DNA of 64,000 nt from the NCBI GenBank assembly GCA_022414725.1, contig CM039463.1:51883277-51947276 (forward strand), written 5' to 3'. A program made the position numbers and the translations under genes. Under the pieces are notes generated by a model that had not been told where the DNA came from, made no database searches, and saw nothing but the letters and a program-made list of their open reading frames with translations. Positions 30,131-42,590 of this stretch are shown piece by piece (position 1 is the stretch's first letter; every line of letters starts with the position of its first letter). This DNA is from Microglena sp. YARC (Eukaryota; Chlorophyta; Chlorophyceae; Chlamydomonadales; Chlamydomonadaceae).

Positions 30131-31640
30131 TCTAAATTACATTACATGTTAAAGTCTACTTGACACCGCGAGGGTGTATGAGACTCTGTGCTTTAAACAA
30201 AAAGAAAAAGCACCCACAAAGCAAAAAACCCCATTACATCAGGGGTGTGTCGAGGACAAACAAACCAAACTCCCAACCACCGTTTTGGTGGCGTAGGTAT
30301 TAAACCCCTAGAGCAGGACCCAGATCTCAACCACTTACAGTGGCGGAGGTAAGAAGCTAAAAAATGAGAAGTCACAAGAAGAAAAAAAGGGATAATAAAT
30401 TACGGTGCCACTAAGCAGTCCAGGGCTTCCTGTCTTTCTCTTCTACAAGTAGAAAGATAGTCGGCTAGGTTGCTCTAGAAAGTATTAGTGCCGATTCCAT
30501 TCATAAAGATTCTGAATGTGGAATCGCAGAATTACACATTCCATGCGGTTAAGTCGGTATCCTCATGGACATGCCTATAAATATCTGTAAACAGCTTCTG
30601 GTAGCGGAGGCGAATATCATTAAAAAAAGGGCACTCAAACATGTGCATTTAATCCTCGGGTTTTTGGAACCCACATAATTGACAGTGTCTCATTGAACGA
30701 GGGATGTGTGCTCTATCCACCACCCTCATTCTTTCTGTGTTCAGCCAATGGGAACCCATTCTAAACTGTGCTATAGAATGAATCTGATCCTGCTTATGTA
30801 AGGCAGATGTAAAGGGAATCAAGCCATTCTCATCATTGCTGTTAGCTGCGAACCATTTCTGGTATCGGAGGCGTTTAAAGCCAAACCTTCTCTCATCAGG
30901 GATGTCTCTGACTGCATTGGTGTCACTTGGGTACTTAAACCTCCATGACTCAAAAACTTCAGACATAATACCTTCGACATCGACAGCCTCCAAAATGTTG
31001 AGGTTTTTACTGGATCCTAGCTTGTGGAGAGCACAACGTAAGTCATGGACCCAGCCAGTGTTGGAATCAAAAGATTCCTCAAGAGCCATTCTAATGAGAT
31101 CCTCAGATTCTTTATCTATGGTCTTGTTCCAGAAGCGCAAAGCTTGTTTAAGCCAAGCAAAACGCACCGGGTTCTACCCAGCTCTTCCATGATAATATTA
31201 GATGTAATAGATTGGCAAACACCCAACATTTGTTTAAGTATACCTCTATGCCATTTCTCAATGTAGACATATTACACACCACCTTGTGAGGTAGGTATCG
31301 GATGAGGTAATTGAGCATCTCAGGTTTCCCACTCTCATCCCATGAGGAGGACATCCAAGTCTGTTACACAGCATTCTTCCTTCGTTGGGATCCCGAGCTT
31401 TCATGTCTAGGGCGCGTATCTGATGACTTGTTGTTTAAGTAAAAGAAAATATGATTGGAGACTGTTTGGAGCATATGACTTTTTCCACTTTGTTCCAGTG
31501 AACTGGTTTAAGTTTCAAAGGTCCCACACCTCCATGTAAATTGGTGGCCAAAGATTCATCTTGGGAATCTTCCAAGGAGTAAAACAACGGTAGGGCATCA
31601 GACACATCCTTAATCCAACAGACATTGCGTTATCTAGCCA
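30131..31640 (-). pseudogene. LINE-type retrotransposon remnant (ORF2 C-terminus and 3' UTR)
   Basis: The reverse strand reads VALTDLSMAR, then after an in-frame stop NVCWIKDVSDALPLFY. It continues as WLKQALRFWNKTIDKESEDL, then GSHWLNTER and RSMRHCQLCGFQKPED, a further stop, and MHMFECPFF. The Cys-x2-Cys...His-x3-Cys cluster at the end of a protein with these upstream blocks is typical of LINE ORF2 C-termini (zf-RVT-like). No reverse transcriptase core remains. Multiple stops make it inactive. The 3' UTR ends near an ATTACATTACATG tail. Confidence 0.78.
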
Positions 31641-31689
31641 TACTGAGATCGGTAAGGGCAACGTCCCCCATCATCCAAGACTACTATAA

Positions 31690-34600
31690 AAACCTGGCTG
31701 TAGCCATAGAAAATCTGACTGGTATGGCTACAGTCCACCTGTAGCTCAACCGGCTTGCTCCCGAATGTGGGAACACTACTATTGCTCACACCAGGCCACC
31801 TATAGATCTACCGGCGTGCTCCGGGAGCTCAGGAACACCACTATTTCTCACACCAGTCCACCTGTAGCTCTACCGCCTTGCTCCAATATCAAGGGAACAC
31901 CACTACTGCTCACACCAGCAGGCCCCCTATAGCTCTACCGGCTTGCTCCGTGTTCACGGGAACACCACTTTTGCTCACACCAGGCCACCTGCAGCTCTAC
32001 CGGCTTGCTCCAATATCAAGGGAACACCACCACTGCTCACACCACCATGCCACATGCAGCTCTACCAATTTGCTCCAGGCATTGCGGGAACACCACTATT
32101 GCTCACTCCAAGCCACCTATAGCTCTATCGCCTTGCTCCAATATCAAGGGAACACCACTATTGCTCACACCAGGAAACCAGCAGCTCTACCGGCTTTCTC
32201 CAATATCAAGGTAACACCACTATTGCTCACACCAGGAAACCTGCAGCTCTACTGGCTTCCTCCAATATCAAGAGAACACCACTACTGCTCACACCAGGCC
32301 ACCTGTAGCTCTACCGCCTTGCTCCAATATCAAGGTAACACCACTGTTGCTGACACCAGCAGGCCCCCTATAGCTCTACCGGCTTCCTCCATGTGCACGG
32401 GAACACCACTACTGCTCACACCAAGCCCCCTATATCTCTACCGCCTTGCTCCAATATCAAGGGAACACAACTTTTGCTCACACCAGCAGGCCCCCTATAG
32501 CTCTATCTACCAGCTTGCTCCGTGTTCACGGTTACACCACTATTGCTCACACCAGGCTACCTGCAGCTCTACATGCTTGCTCCAATATCAAGGGAACACC
32601 ACCACTGCTCACACCACCAAGCCACAAGTAGCTCTACCATCTTGCGCCAGGCATTGCGGGAACACCACTATTGCTCACTCCAAGCCACCTTTATTAGCTC
32701 AACCGCCTTGCTCCAATATCAAGGGAACACCACTATTGCTCACACCACCAGGCCCCCTATATATCTACCGGCTTGCTCCGTGTTCACGGGAGCACCACTT
32801 TTGCTCACACCAGGCCAATTGTTGCTCTATCTAGCTACCGGCTTGCTTCAAGACCACGGGAACACCACTATTGCTTGCCCACAACACCATGCCACCTGTA
32901 GCTCTACCACTTGCAATGAAGGGTATCGCGGGAACACCACTATTGCTCACACCAGGCCACCTGTAGCTCTATCTACCGGCTTGCTCCGAGACCACGGGAA
33001 CACCACTTTTGCTCACACCAGCAGGCCCCCTATAGCTCTATCGGCTTGCTCCGTGTTCACGGGAGCACCACTTTTGCTCACACCAGGCCACCTGTAGCTC
33101 TATCTACTGGCTTAGTCCGAGTCTACGGGAACACCATTATTGCTCACACTAGGCCACCTGTAGCGCTACCAGCTTGCTCCGAGACAACGGGAACACCACT
33201 ATTGCTCCCACCAGGCCACCTATAGATCTACCGGCGTGCTCCGGGAGCTCGGGAACACCACTATTGCTCACACCAAGCCACCTGTAGCGCTACCAGCTTG
33301 CTCCGAGACCACGGGAACACCATTATTGCTCTCACCACAGCCCCTTTCAGTGATAACAATGGTCTAGTGGTAGACCAGATTGCTTGAGGATGAAGAGTCG
33401 GGGGTTCGACTCCCCCTTCGGTCGCTCTTGGCGTTGCAGGTCGTCCTCAACCGCGATGGTAGCTTGCCCAGTTGAGGTAGGAGACCGCTCCCCACCCGCG
33501 TACGACGGGCTCCCTTAACACCACGCCTCACCAGGCGTTATCATTACCTCTGCTCTCACCACCATGCCACCTGCAGTAGCTCAACCGCTTGCAAGCAAGG
33601 GCATCGCCGGAACACCACTATTGCTCACACCAGGCCACCTATATATAGCGCTACCAACTTGCTCCGGGAGCACGGGAACACCACTATTGCTCACACCAGG
33701 CCACCTGTAGCTCAACCGGCTTGCTCTGGGAGCACGGGAACACCACTATTGCTCACACCAGGCCACCTGTAGCTCTACGAGCTTGCTCCAGGCATCGCGG
33801 GAACACCACTATTGCTCACACCACCAGGCCACCTGCAGCTCTACCAGCTTGCTCCAGGCATCGCGGGAACACAACTATTGCTCACACCACCAGGTCACCT
33901 GCAGCTCTACCAGCTTGCTCCAGGCATCGCGGGAACACAACTATTGCTCACACCACCAGGCCACCTGCAGCTCTACCGGCTTGCTCCGTGTTCACGGGAA
34001 CAACACAATTGCTCACACCACCATGTTACCTGTAGCTCTACCGCTTGCAAGGGCATCACCGGCACACCACTATTGCTAACACCACCATGCCACCTCTAGC
34101 TCTACCAGCTTGCTCCAGGCATGGCGGGAACAACACTATTGCTCACACCAGGCCACCTGTAGCTCTATCTACCGGCTTGCTCTGGGAGCTCGGGAACAAC
34201 ACTATTGCTCACACCAGGCCACCTTTAGATCTACCGGCTTGCTCTGAGACCACGGAAACACCACTATTGCCCACACCACCAAGCCACCTGTAGCTCTACC
34301 AGCTTGCAAGGGCACCACGGGAACACCACTGTTGCTCAGCCCAGGCCACCTGTTGCTCTATCTACCGGCTTGCTCCAAGACAAAGGGAACACCACTATTA
34401 TATTGCTCACACCAGCAGGCCACCTATAGATCTACCGGCTTGCTCCGAGACCACAGGAACACCACTATTGCCCACACCACCATGCCACCTGTAGCTCTTC
34501 TGCTTGCAAGGGCATCACGGGAACGCCACTATTGCTCACACCAGGCCACCTGTTGCTCTATCTACTAGCTTGCTCCGAGACAACGGGAACACCACTATTG

Positions 34601-34750
34601 CCCACACCACCATGCCACCTGTAGCTCTACTGCTTCAAGGGCATCACGGGAACACCACTATTACTCACACCAGGCCACCTGTAGCTCTACCGGCTTGCTC
34701 CGTCCGGGAATTGCGGGAACACCATTATTGCTCACACCAGGAAACCGAAT
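31690..34750. repeat. Large minisatellite with unit about 60 bp
   Basis: About 45-50 units of GGAACACCACTATTGCTCAC ACCAGGCCACCTGTAGCTCT ACCGGCTTGCTCC (split for length). It is interrupted by a SINE at 33339-33550. It gives ORFs of up to 318 codons, but the unit length is not a multiple of three and peptides switch frame between units, so these are not genes. Confidence 0.9.
33339..33550 (+). mobile_element. tRNA-derived SINE, copy 4
   Basis: Full length, from AGCCCCTTTCAG to CGTTATCATTACCTC. The exact 12-bp duplication TGCTCTCACCAC lies at 33327-33338 and 33551-33562. A box TGGTCTAGTGG and B box GGTTCGACTCC are intact. It is inserted in the minisatellite and is one of the best family references. 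Confidence 0.9.
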
Positions 34751-34926
34751 AATCCGAAACTGTATGCGGACGCCAACGGCACAACCCTGCTTGGTACCTA
34801 TGTACCATGAATGGTCGGCCTAGTGGCATACTTTACGTGATAGCCAAACTGGTGATGGAAAAGCATCACAACCATAACCTGAGGGCCTCTGAACGGTCTA
34901 GGTAGGGATATCTATATAACCATATC

Positions 34927-35086
34927 TAGGGATCGGCATATGATACCATGTTAACCAAACGCGAGTATGATATCATATGATATCATGCAAATTGCATCAT
35001 ATGATATCGTACATAAATGGTAATTTTAGCCTAGTCAGACTGCCGGCATCATATGATATTATATGATATCATATTGCCTATCCCTA
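34927..35086 (+). mobile_element. ATCATATGAT MITE, copy 4
   Basis: TAGGGATCGGCATATGAT to ATTGCCTATCCCTA. The exact 8-bp duplication ACCATATC lies at 34919-34926 and 35087-35094. It ends about 12 bp from the stop codon of the sulfotransferase-like gene, so it may contribute to that gene's 3' UTR. Confidence 0.85.
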
Positions 35087-35098
35087 ACCATATCAGGC

Positions 35099-36091
35099 CT
35101 ATTCCCACTTGCATTTGGTACTATTGGCCTTGCACGCTTTGGTGACCACAGCCTCAAGCGCATCCCATGCTACCTCGTTTGCTAGGATACGTTCCTCACT
35201 CAAGCGAAAGTCCAATGTAGATGTTTCGCAGGAGGCTTCTAGTGGACTGATTTGGGTTGAATTCATTAATGCTCTAAATTCATGATTGTTTTCGTGGAGA
35301 ACACTCGTGTACCTACAGTCCTTTAAGCCCAGCAATCTCTGCAGAACCTCTGTGTACCTGCTGGCGGTAATGTTCTCTGCGGGCAGCAGAGCTGTGGTGT
35401 TTCCAAACCACTCATTAACCATATGCACAACATGCCTCCACTGCCTCCAACCTAGCCGAACAGTTTCATGGCGGCTCGGGGATGAGGAATCATGTATCGT
35501 CACGTTCCAGTTTTCACGGTACGTGAAAACAAACCTTGCGCAGGGGAAGAGGCTCATGATGAATCGTAATGATTGGAGGCTGTTGTGGCGGATCTCCTTG
35601 AAGCCCATCACCTTAGTCTGACCCAGCATTGTAGCCATGTCTTTCCCAAGGATGATCTTCTTCATCATGTGCTGAGCATTGCACTTGAGGTAGTGGAAAT
35701 CGGCCTTATGATTCGAGGACCAGGGAGTGACTTGTTGTTTTACCTTTTTCTCAGCCTCGATCAGAAGCTTATACTGGTTTTGCTCCAATTCCAAAACACC
35801 CCCGTGCTCCCCGCGTAGCTCAGTGCCAGGGATGCTGCGCAGCATCGAAAGTGCAGTAGTACTGCCAGTGTGGTATGAGCCTAAAATGAACAGCCAATTG
35901 TCTGCACATAGGTCGCAGTGGCCGACCGCCACGTCGGCCATGGTGCGCAGTGCGTCGGCCAGCTGCCGAGGCTCTTCATGCTTGTAAGCGTTATCCCTTT
36001 TGCTCAGGGCCCCCACTCGCATGAGCAAGACCACGAACGCGAACGCTGTGCATGCTGTGACTAGGAAGGAGTTACAATGTTGCTTGGCCAT
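35099..36091 (-). CDS. Sulfotransferase-like type II membrane protein
   Basis: A single uninterrupted frame of 330 codons from ATG at 36091 to TAG at 35099. Seen: a short cytosolic start, one hydrophobic segment (about residues 9-29) fitting a Golgi signal anchor, then FILGSYHTGSTTALSML (about 68-84). That segment matches the 5'-phosphosulfate loop of PAPS-dependent sulfotransferases. ARFVFTYRENWNVTIHDSS (about 185-203) resembles the 3'-phosphate-binding region. Several N-glycosylation sequons (NVT, NTT, NIT) fit a luminal domain. Transfer of sulfate from PAPS to a glycan or protein is inferred from the family; the acceptor is unknown. It differs from its surroundings in having no intron and no internal repeats. 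The motif match was made by eye, so a remote P-loop relative is possible. Confidence 0.78.
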   Translation of the reverse strand: MAKQHCNSFLVTACTAFAFVVLLMRVGALSKRDNAYKHEEPRQLADALRTMADVAVGHCDLCADNWLFILGSYHTGSTTALSMLRSIPGTELRGEHGGVLELEQNQYKLLIEAEKKVKQQVTPWSSNHKADFHYLKCNAQHMMKKIILGKDMATMLGQTKVMGFKEIRHNSLQSLRFIMSLFPCARFVFTYRENWNVTIHDSSSPSRHETVRLGWRQWRHVVHMVNEWFGNTTALLPAENITASRYTEVLQRLLGLKDCRYTSVLHENNHEFRALMNSTQISPLEASCETSTLDFRLSEERILANEVAWDALEAVVTKACKANSTKCKWE

Positions 36092-37430
36092 GGTCTGTGC
36101 TGATGCCTACTGCTGCAAATAGAACCTGCAGGCACCCAAGAAAAAGGGTCATTACAGTTTTTCACAAATATCATTAAATAATTCCAAGGCACGAGGAAGA
36201 CTTATCACAAGCCTCTAATAACTCCACACAGCAACTCGTATCCCTTCCACAATCTACGCTTCATTTGCTATTTTTCTCCATTCCTTTGTTGTATATATTG
36301 ATGTACATATTGATGTACATAATTAAATTATCATCTCAGCTGGGATGATAATTTAATTGTGCGATTATTACTGCATTTGTTATTAATTGTATTAAGTATT
36401 TACATCCTTCAAAGGAATCAGGAATCATGACCAGCATACATACATACTCCATACACTACACACTGATTGCCAAGTATTCTAACTCAACACACTTGCAATC
36501 GGATATGAAGGGCAGATTATTGGCAATCGCGAACTAACGCTCAGGGCGATCAATTTAATTCGAGTGTACGGTGTCGATACAGATATTATTGTGTGGACAC
36601 ATATTTAAGACAGTGGTATGCGGCTGCAAGAAATAAATAATTCGTTGAATAGAACGCGCAGCGGCAGAAAGGAAGGGATGCTCGAAATACACCTGAAAAT
36701 TAAGGAGGATCCTCCTTAGCAATAGTAGGACGGAGTGGAAGGAAAAGGCTTGGGTGGGCACTTAGCTAATTGCTGTTGATCGTCGTTCTTAGTACATGGT
36801 TGTAAAACCACTAAGCTGCAGCAAGGTTTGCCCTTTTGTTCAAACGTTATGTTTATGTATACCGTATATTTTATTTGTCTGAATATATGGGATATATTTT
36901 GTCAGATAGCTTAGTATGAAAAGTGGAAACTGCAAACTTGGACTGGGTCACCCGATTCCAGCTTTTGTTCTGAGACTCGCTCTTTTGGCAGTGACAACCA
37001 GGGCAGTCATTAAGGATTTGAAAAACAGTTATCTTGTCAGACCATGGTGCGATATGGTTTTTAAAATAAGATAGTATGCCAGACATTGTATGAAACAGTA
37101 AAAGAAAAAAGTGTGTGAGTTCCAAAAGATCAAGGGTTTTTTTAGCCATCTCTTCAGCTGTGGCAATGAAATGTTCATATTAATTCCTTTAACTCTGATT
37201 ACACAACTGAATACCAAAACACAGCTGCAGTTCAACATAGCAAAATTATGGTGTAATTGTACCAATTATCCTTGCACTTTGTTACATAGCTACAGCCCAC
37301 AAACCAGCACCTGTCAAGTGTCACCCTGCCTGTGAGCTGGCCCAGCCATGCAGCCTATACCCCTACCAGGGTTTCTGTTTCAACTGAACTCCCACATGGC
37401 TGGTGTAATATGTGGCCTGAAGGAAACAGA
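36092..37430. other. Region upstream of the sulfotransferase-like gene
   Basis: AT-rich, with a 15-bp stem hairpin (36321-36335 with 36344-36358, arm AATTAAATTATCATC) about 230 bp upstream of the start codon. About 36480-36780 contains a dispersed repeat with pieces at 54.2 and 56.1 kb. No other gene is supported. Confidence 0.5.
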
Positions 37431-37435
37431 TTTTG

Positions 37436-37553
37436 TCTGGCAGGTTGCTATATTACATTACATTACATTACATTACATTATAATAATAACAAAAAGAAAA
37501 GGCACCCACAAAGCAAAAAAACCCATTACATCAGGGGTGTGTGACCAGATATG
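37436..37553 (-). mobile_element. 5'-truncated LINE 3' end with TAATG tail
   Basis: ATTACATTACATTACATTAC (TAATG repeats on the - strand) is followed by GGCACCCACAAAGCAAAAAA and CCATTACATCAGGGGTGTGT. The latter also occur at 30208-30250 in the 3' UTR of the LINE remnant. This is a short copy of the same family. Confidence 0.72.
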
Positions 37554-37599
37554 ACCAGATAGAGACGGTCAATTGTTGTATCAGACACTGGTGCGATTG

Positions 37600-37830
37600 G
37601 GGGTGTGTGTGTGTGTGGGTGGGTGTGTGTGTGTGGGTGGGTGGGTGTGGGTGTGTGGGTATGGGTGTGTGGGGGGGGTCTTTTTTAATTGAAATATTGG
37701 ACCAACCCAAGATCAGACAAGCTAGTTTGTGTAACAAGATGCGATATATCGCAACCTAATGACCACCCTGCACAAGGTGCGGGGGTGGGTGGGTGGGTGT
37801 GTGTGTGTGGGGGGGGGGGGGGGTCATCCA
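37600..37830. repeat. TGTGGGTGGG simple repeats
   Basis: GTGTGTGGGTGGG runs at about 37605-37680 and 37780-37825, including a G tract. Confidence 0.85.
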
Positions 37831-37849
37831 ACCACTCTTTAGCTTAACT

Positions 37850-39308
37850 GCCAATTGGAAAAGACAAGATAGTAAGCTGCAAAGCAGAGGAGCAAAGGAG
37901 CAGTATAAAATTGTCCACATTAGGCACTTCGAAGCACAGGGGTTTCGAATGGTTACAGTACTCATTTTGAGGCATTATATGGTGAAACTAGTTAATCATG
38001 GTACTTCTCGTTTATGGTCTTCTTGATTAAATATGATAATAGCTGCATTATTACTGGAGCTTATGGAAAACAATGCACTAGGTGATGGAAAGTCATTCGC
38101 AAAACAAGGAGATGAATGTTTTTTATAAGTTGGGAATCAGGCGTGATTTATATAAGTTGTCAACGACTCTAATATGATAATATTAATGAACCCTGATTCA
38201 TTCAGAGGGTGAAACAATCTTATTAAATATATTAACTAATGTGACAAGAAACGCAGTCTTTGATTATCTGCATAGCACGCACTCCCGACTGGTTGACTGG
38301 TTGACTGCCCTTGCCAAATTCACCACCTGCAGCACCCTATCTAGTACTAGTTGTGTACACTTGTACCCATTGACCCATTCAGCATATGAGAAAGAAGAGG
38401 TAGTAATATATACAGGAAGCAAGTGGTGTAGGTAAAGCCATAATTTGAACATTATTTGAGGTCTGACATATCGGCCATACCGTATTCATGATCTTGTTGC
38501 AAACTAGCACCCAGGCTAATCTAGCATTTTGCTTACGTTCCTGAATCCTAATCTAGCATTTCCGGCATCATAATCTAGCATTTTGCCTACGTTCCTGAAT
38601 TCAGATAAAGGCTGCCAAGATTTTGCTCATCACATGATCATGATCATGCATACTGTTTCATCGGACGATTCCAGCGAGGCTGGATAATCGTCTTCTTTAA
38701 AGGGGGCACAAATGATTGGTTTATTTTGAAGTCTTTGACTCAGTGAGTTAGCGCCGTTCTCTGTTTTTATCGATCGACTCGGATTTTAGACATGAAAGAC
38801 AACTATGCCCGAAGCTCAAATTTTCGTAGGAGCGGTCAAGCCTTTCTCACCGAAGCATACAAGTCGCTAATTTGTTCTAGGATTCCCACTTTCTGGAATC
38901 CTGGGGTGAAAAACCTTTCGTAAACAAACCAACTGATCTGCAAGCTCCCGACAAGCACCTTGTTGTTATGACCGCAATAGTCTTGCTTCCTATTCTATCC
39001 GGGATGCCGTTCACAGAAGAAGCTTCCTGCGTGAGTGGCTACCTCTCTGCTCCAGATCGTAGGTCGTCCAAGGTAAGTCGGGTTATGGAATATGCCTCGC
39101 TTATTATAGTCGATGTCCTGGCAAGCAATGGATGAACTGTTGAATGATCAGGGGAAATGATTTTCAGAAAGATAGGAACCTCACGCCAGGATTAGCCGCC
39201 TCGGAGCTTTCCCCTTGATTTATTTGAAATTGGGCAAGTTATATTAGGCCCCCAGCAGACTCCCCCAAACCATCCAGGCAGTTAAGGCCAACATAAATAG
39301 GCTATAGG
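37850..39308. other. Unassigned sequence
   Basis: Mostly unique. A short direct duplication (AATCTAGCATTTTG with CTACGTTCCTGAATNC) lies at 38517-38602. No supported gene. Confidence 0.4.
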
Positions 39309-39834
39309 TTATAGTCTATCTATATGTTGGCTCAAGCCCCTCGTCTTTGACACAAGCAAGCAACGTTTATAAGTTTGCCTGTCTCTTGTACATTCTTTTT
39401 CAGGCTCTTGCCTTCTTTGTCTACCTTGCCTTCGTCCTCGCCCCCCTTCGCCATGTTTGCACCCTCCTCCTCTTGCCAAATGATCCAGACGTGTCTGGAT
39501 CTCAGCAATTCTGGCACGGGCATCGCTCTCTTTGTAATCGTTTAAAGATACCGAGCAGTCGATGATAGCTTGTTGAAAGTCCGGAATGAGGTTTCTTCCA
39601 ACTATCCTCTCATAAGCAACTACGGGGCGGGTGGGATCTCGGGACACACATACCAGGTTATCTTGCTCAAGATAACCTGGACACCTGGACACTGGTACAT
39701 TTGTTTCTATGGCTAGAGCTACCTTGATGCATCGGTGCGTGGTCCTGGGAATCTCATCCTTCGACTCAAAAGCACAACGGACTCTACGCCAGCAGTGAGA
39801 TTCTAACCACCATTGTTTCTGCGACCAGACTCTG
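39309..39834 (-). CDS. Candidate terminal exon of an unknown protein
   Basis: On the - strand an acceptor ACTGATTTCAG is followed by about 175 codons without a stop. They read VWSQKQWWLESHCWRRVRC, then VALAIETNVPVSRCPGYLE, and end in a basic Gly/Arg/Glu-rich tail. The length, composition and acceptor suggest a real exon. It lies downstream of the - strand exons at 40.7-41.6 kb and may belong to the same gene, but a phase-consistent join was not found. Function unknown. Confidence 0.45.
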
Positions 39835-40059
39835 AAATCAGTGTAACGTATAATAATGATTATTTATTACTTTTTCGGAGCTAGACCGAGGGGACATATC
39901 GAAAAGACATACTCCATATGTCAAGATTGACTAGTAGCAGGCTAACCCGCTACATCTTGTTACAATGTTACCTGGTCACCTTGCCATCATTCAAATGTTA
40001 TCTATCATGTTACAGACTTACAGCTGAATCGGATTACCCCTTCCTGTTGTTGTTTACAA

Positions 40060-40700
40060 TGATACCCGTTGAGGTAGCTGAGCGTATGGTAGCTAAGGAT
40101 ATGGTAGCCGAGGATGAGGTAGTGCAGTATCAAATAGCTAAGCGTGTGGTTGCTGATGATGCGGTGGGGAAACAAGGCCATGATGAGCCCCACCAGCTTG
40201 CTCTAGACAGTCTGACTCCTCCTTTACTACCACAGCACTTTGCAGATCCGCAGATGCCATCAGCCCAGCAGTATGAGGTAGCTGAGCATGTGGTAGCTGA
40301 AAATGCAGTGGCTGAGGATGAGGTGGGTGAGCATGAGGCTCACCCTCAGTTACACTTTCACCATCATTTAGTGGGATCCAGCCACTGACGCTCTCAAAGG
40401 CCGTTGTGTCCAGCAGGCTAGGGCCAAGCTGGGTGTCAATGCTTGTAGGGAGGACTAAGGCAAGCTCTTGGGAAGAAAATGAATGAGCCTGGGCAGGGAA
40501 CATGGATGTCTGGGCAGGGAACACAAGGCTAGAAATAAAGAGCCCCAACAGCTTCCTCCATACAGTCCGGCTCCTGCTTTACTACCACAGCGCTTCGCAG
40601 ATGCGCAGAGGCCATCAGCCCACCAGTATGAGGTAGCTGAGCGTGTGGTAGCTGAGAATGGGGTGGCTGAGGATGAGGTTGCTGAGCATGAGGCTCACCC
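40060..40700. repeat. GAGGTAGCTGAGCGT minisatellite patches
   Basis: Short runs of GAGGTAGCTGAGCGTGTGGT at about 40068-40150, 40275-40345 and 40628-40692, inside about 300-bp repeats. The same 15-bp unit forms a large array at 49.44-50.24 kb. Confidence 0.8.
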
Positions 40701-41600
40701 TTTGTTACACTTTCACCATTATGTAGTGGGATCCAGCCACTGATCCTTTGAGAAAGGCCGTTGCTTCCAGCAGGCTAGGGCCAAGCTGGGTGTCCATGCT
40801 TGTAGGGAGGACTAAGGCATGCTCTTGGGAATAAAATACAGGAGCCTGGGCAGGGAACATGGATGTTTGGTCAGGGAACACAAGGCCAGAAAGAGCCCCA
40901 ACAGCTTCCTCCATACAGTCCGGCTCCTGCTTTACTACCACAGCGCTATGCAGATCCGCAGGAGCCATCAGCCCACATGTATAATGTATCTGCTGCTGCT
41001 GATGATCTCCGATCACTAGGGGGTCCCCAAATCCACCAGGACCCCTAGTCCCAGAATGTACTTCCTTTGGGGGCTCAGCATTCGCTTCCCCCCTCCTCTC
41101 CCTCCCCCTCCTCCTCTGCCTGGGCACTGGACCATCTTGGTGACTGCTGGCAGCAGCTGGACCGTGGCTCTGTACATTGTCAGTGCCCTCATCCTCCTGG
41201 ATAGCTTGCTCATTGTCACCACCGACACCATTGTCCACATTATCCACATTTTCATCACCGTGCATGGGCAGCTCCTCCTTCTCCTCTTCCTCCTCAATGT
41301 CTTCCTCATTACCCCCACTTCTGTTTGCTTTCTTCTTCGAACCCCTCGGTGTGGGCTTCTTCCTTGTCCTACCTACCTCGCCGCGAGTGTACTCAAGGTC
41401 CTATTCACAGGTTGGGAAATTTTAGTTTCAGAGATTACTTTTCAGTTCATTAAGTGAGAAAAACTGTTTTGTGGCCTGCCTAACGCGTGAATATTTTGGA
41501 ATTACCTGCCGGCTGTTAGTGCCTCATACTTTTCAATCACCGCACACGCTTCTTCGCCTTGCCCAATCCCCAATCCATCATGCATGCTCTTCCTAGCAGC
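40200..41600 (-). CDS. Degenerate, repeat-containing putative nuclear protein exons
   Basis: The - strand reads MHDGLGIGQGEEACAVIEKY to a CAG/GTAATT donor near 41515. A second exon starting near 41411 reads DLEYTRGEVGRTRKKPTPR, a Lys/Arg stretch, an acidic Glu run, and continues to about 40705. Upstream (about 41650-41700) VVDRWDEQCKRESAQLN recalls SANT/trihelix-type DNA-binding proteins, but stops interrupt that stretch. The second exon carries a segment (LMAPADLHSAVVVKQEPDC, FPDQTSMFPAQAP) present three times between 41.0 and 40.2 kb. A transcription-factor-like role is only a guess; it may be a pseudogene. Confidence 0.42.
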
Positions 41601-41909
41601 TGTTGCGAGTTACTTGACTTTCTTCAGATCATCATGGCAATTTAGTTCAGCTGCGCGCTCTCGCGCTTGCACTGCTCATCCCATCTATCTACAACCTTTT
41701 GCATCTTGAGGCCTCCATGATGCCGCAGCAGCAACATATTTTAGATACCAGGAGGGTCTCAAACGCTGCCAAGCAGCTTGCAAAGCGAACTTGCCAGAAT
41801 GACAAGTAAAGGAACCATGCTAAATAGCATCGACGTTTATTTACACATTGATTCTGACACACAGCGGTGCCCGGCTGACAGCCAAGCAAGGCCAAGGGCA
41901 ACACCACAT

Positions 41910-42095
41910 CAGGGTACTACAAAGCACACGCGGCAGCGTAAATTCGCACATGATTATTTAGCCCCACTGCGCTTTTCTTTTCAACCCTTTATGGGCGCAG
42001 CGCGCAGTTTTTGCAGTTTTTGCACTACAAAGCACTGACCTATTTGACGTTTGTGCGCTTTAAGCGCTGACCAATTTGACGAATGAAGTACCCTG
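41910..42095 (-). mobile_element. hAT-like MITE, CAGGGTACTTCCA family, copy 3
   Basis: Ends CAGGGTACTAC and TGAAGTACCCTG, with the interior reversed relative to copy 1. The exact 8-bp duplication CACCACAT lies at 41902-41909 and 42096-42103. Confidence 0.88.
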
Positions 42096-42129
42096 CACCA
42101 CATCCTGCAGGCCTGGCTGGGTAAATGTG

Positions 42130-42590
42130 CACGAAGAACAAGCTTCGGGCATGTAGCTTTGCGATTGCGCAGGTCCAATTTTCTCAGCGGGTTGGTATCG
42201 CGAACGTTCGGGGGGACAGATAGGGGAGAATGTGTGTTTATGATGGTGCTGGAAGGGAGGGATTGTGGGTTGAGAGAATGGGGTGGGGTGGGTGGGGGTA
42301 GGGGGGTAGGGGAGAATGTGTGTTTATGCTGGTGCAGGGAGGGAGGGATTGTGGGTTGAAAGAATGGGGTGGGGTGGGGTGGGGGTGGGGGGTAGGACTG
42401 GGGTGGGGTGGGGGTGGGGGTGGGGGTAGAGCAGGGGGGTAGAGGGGTAGGAGAGGGGACAGTTGGAAAAAGGAGAGATGAAGGTAGGGTCAAGGGGAAG
42501 TCAAGGAGGATAGGAGAGAGAAAACAGAGAAGAGGGAGAGATGGATGGAGGGAGGATGAAGGGGAAGTAAAGGAGGATAGGATATACATA
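42130..42590 (-). repeat. Extra fragment of the AP2-module upstream region
   Basis: GATTGCGCAGGTCC and TTCTCAGCGGG resemble the start of module A's upstream exon (about 46815). They are followed by the same type of G-rich GGGTGGGGTGGG tract. It looks like a truncated copy. Confidence 0.5.

Noticed and set aside
31878..32834. ORF of 318 codons and similar ORFs to 34.75 kb
   Set aside because: Entirely within a roughly 60-bp minisatellite. Peptides switch between frames from unit to unit, so the open frame reflects low stop content.
35286..35987. Forward-strand ORFs of 80-111 codons
   Set aside because: Shadows of the sulfotransferase-like gene on the - strand.
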